NCBI GenBank assembly: GCA_030018695.1
Contig: JASEHI010000017.1
Span: 1 to 40,850 of the forward strand
DNA: 40,850 bases
Reading direction: 5' to 3'
DNA from: Anaerolineales bacterium
GTDB taxonomy: Bacteria > Chloroflexota > Anaerolineae > Anaerolineales > Villigracilaceae
The notes below the pieces were generated by a model, which worked only from the letters and a program-made list of their open reading frames with translations, was not told the DNA's origin and searched no databases. The translations under genes and the position numbers were made by a program. Shown here piece by piece: positions 40,627 through 40,850 of this stretch. Position 1 is the first letter of the stretch. Every line of letters starts with the position of its first letter.

Positions 40627-40850
40627 AGCCTGCGCCCCAGGTGATATGCATAACTGCGATAGCCAGTGGAAGGCCGATGATCAAGGCCAATTTTTTCTGG
40701 CGGATTGCAGTCTGGCAAGCGGTGAGGATCAGGATGATAGCATAAAGTGACACTTCTATGGCGAGCAACAGTCGGAAAAGAGGGAACAGGATTGCCAAAA
40801 CTGCCCCGCCAAGCAAACTGAGCACAAACAGCGGGGGGAGAGCCTGTCTC
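40604..40850 (-). CDS. Membrane protein C-terminus, probable glycosyltransferase (partial)
   Basis: The frame is open to the window edge, so the 5' part is missing. The visible 81 or so residues contain two or three hydrophobic helices (LSLLGGAVLAILFPLF, VSLYAIILILTACQTAI, LALIIGLPLAIAVMHITWGAGFLWSMIK). The final MHITWGAGFLW pattern is typical of family 2 glycosyltransferases with C-terminal membrane helices. It would be the first visible gene of the polysaccharide operon. Confidence 0.65.
   Translation of the reverse strand, partial: RQALPPLFVLSLLGGAVLAILFPLFRLLLAIEVSLYAIILILTACQTAIRQKKLALIIGLPLAIAVMHITWGAGFLWSMIK

Noticed and set aside
1-40850. tRNA or rRNA genes
   Set aside because: I saw no cloverleaf with a T-arm GTTC..A motif and no rRNA sequence on either strand.

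Overview
The window is a dense stretch of bacterial chromosome with moderately high GC. It has bacterial housekeeping genes, peptidoglycan-branching (FemX-type) enzymes and a surface-polysaccharide operon. The best guess is Chloroflexota, class Anaerolineae. The basis is overall gene content: a B12-dependent ribonucleotide reductase with an intein, a DUF177-sigma factor pair, FemX pairs, and intergenic spaces filled with short repeated words. No rRNA or tRNA is present to confirm this, so the assignment is an inference.

Layout. 1-6.8 kb: class II ribonucleotide reductase (with a LAGLIDADG intein), a deoxynucleoside kinase, a DUF177 protein and the RpoD-type sigma factor, all on the plus strand. 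6.8-8.9 kb: a type II restriction-modification locus with convergent nuclease and methylase genes, a zinc-ribbon gene coupled to the methylase, and a divergent AbrB-type gene across a palindromic operator. 8.9-11.1 kb: metG behind a Met-rich leader peptide, a terminator and a matching antiterminator arm. 11.1-12.9 kb: an antitoxin-like gene, two genes cut off by a 110-bp palindromic element, cinA/pncC, and a gene-poor stretch of inverted repeats. 12.9-21.6 kb: uvrC, small genes, prfA, an MNT nucleotidyltransferase, a secreted VIT/VWA protein, prmC, and a 93-aa protein/retropepsin pair. 22.1-26.0 kb: tsaD, antitoxin-like genes, and a second restriction-modification system (HEAT-fused methylase; CfrBI-like nuclease fused to HicB). 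26.1-32.6 kb: an M24 peptidase, a GxxExxY nuclease-like gene between inverted word arrays, selA, an ADP-forming acyl-CoA synthetase, and a DUF3592 protein. 32.6-40.85 kb: a second full copy of the palindromic element, a D-cysteine desulfhydrase-like enzyme, two FemX-type genes, and a polysaccharide operon read leftwards (partial glycosyltransferase, sugar-phosphate transferase, epimerase, 4,6-dehydratase).

How it fits together. The left end makes and salvages deoxynucleotides and supplies the main sigma factor. The right end builds cell-surface glycan and wall cross-bridges. Between them lie defence genes, toxin/antitoxin-like genes and many small repeats.

Three things stand out. First, metG appears to be controlled by a classical ribosome-mediated attenuator whose leader peptide has five Met codons in nine. 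Second, many intergenic tracts are degenerate tandem arrays of 7-10 bp words. The word differs at every site, the array often flips to its reverse complement, and the upstream gene often ends on a stop codon in or beside the array. A PD-(D/E)XK-like GxxExxY gene sits between two inverted copies of one such array. Third, several palindromic elements sit in frame inside ordinary genes.
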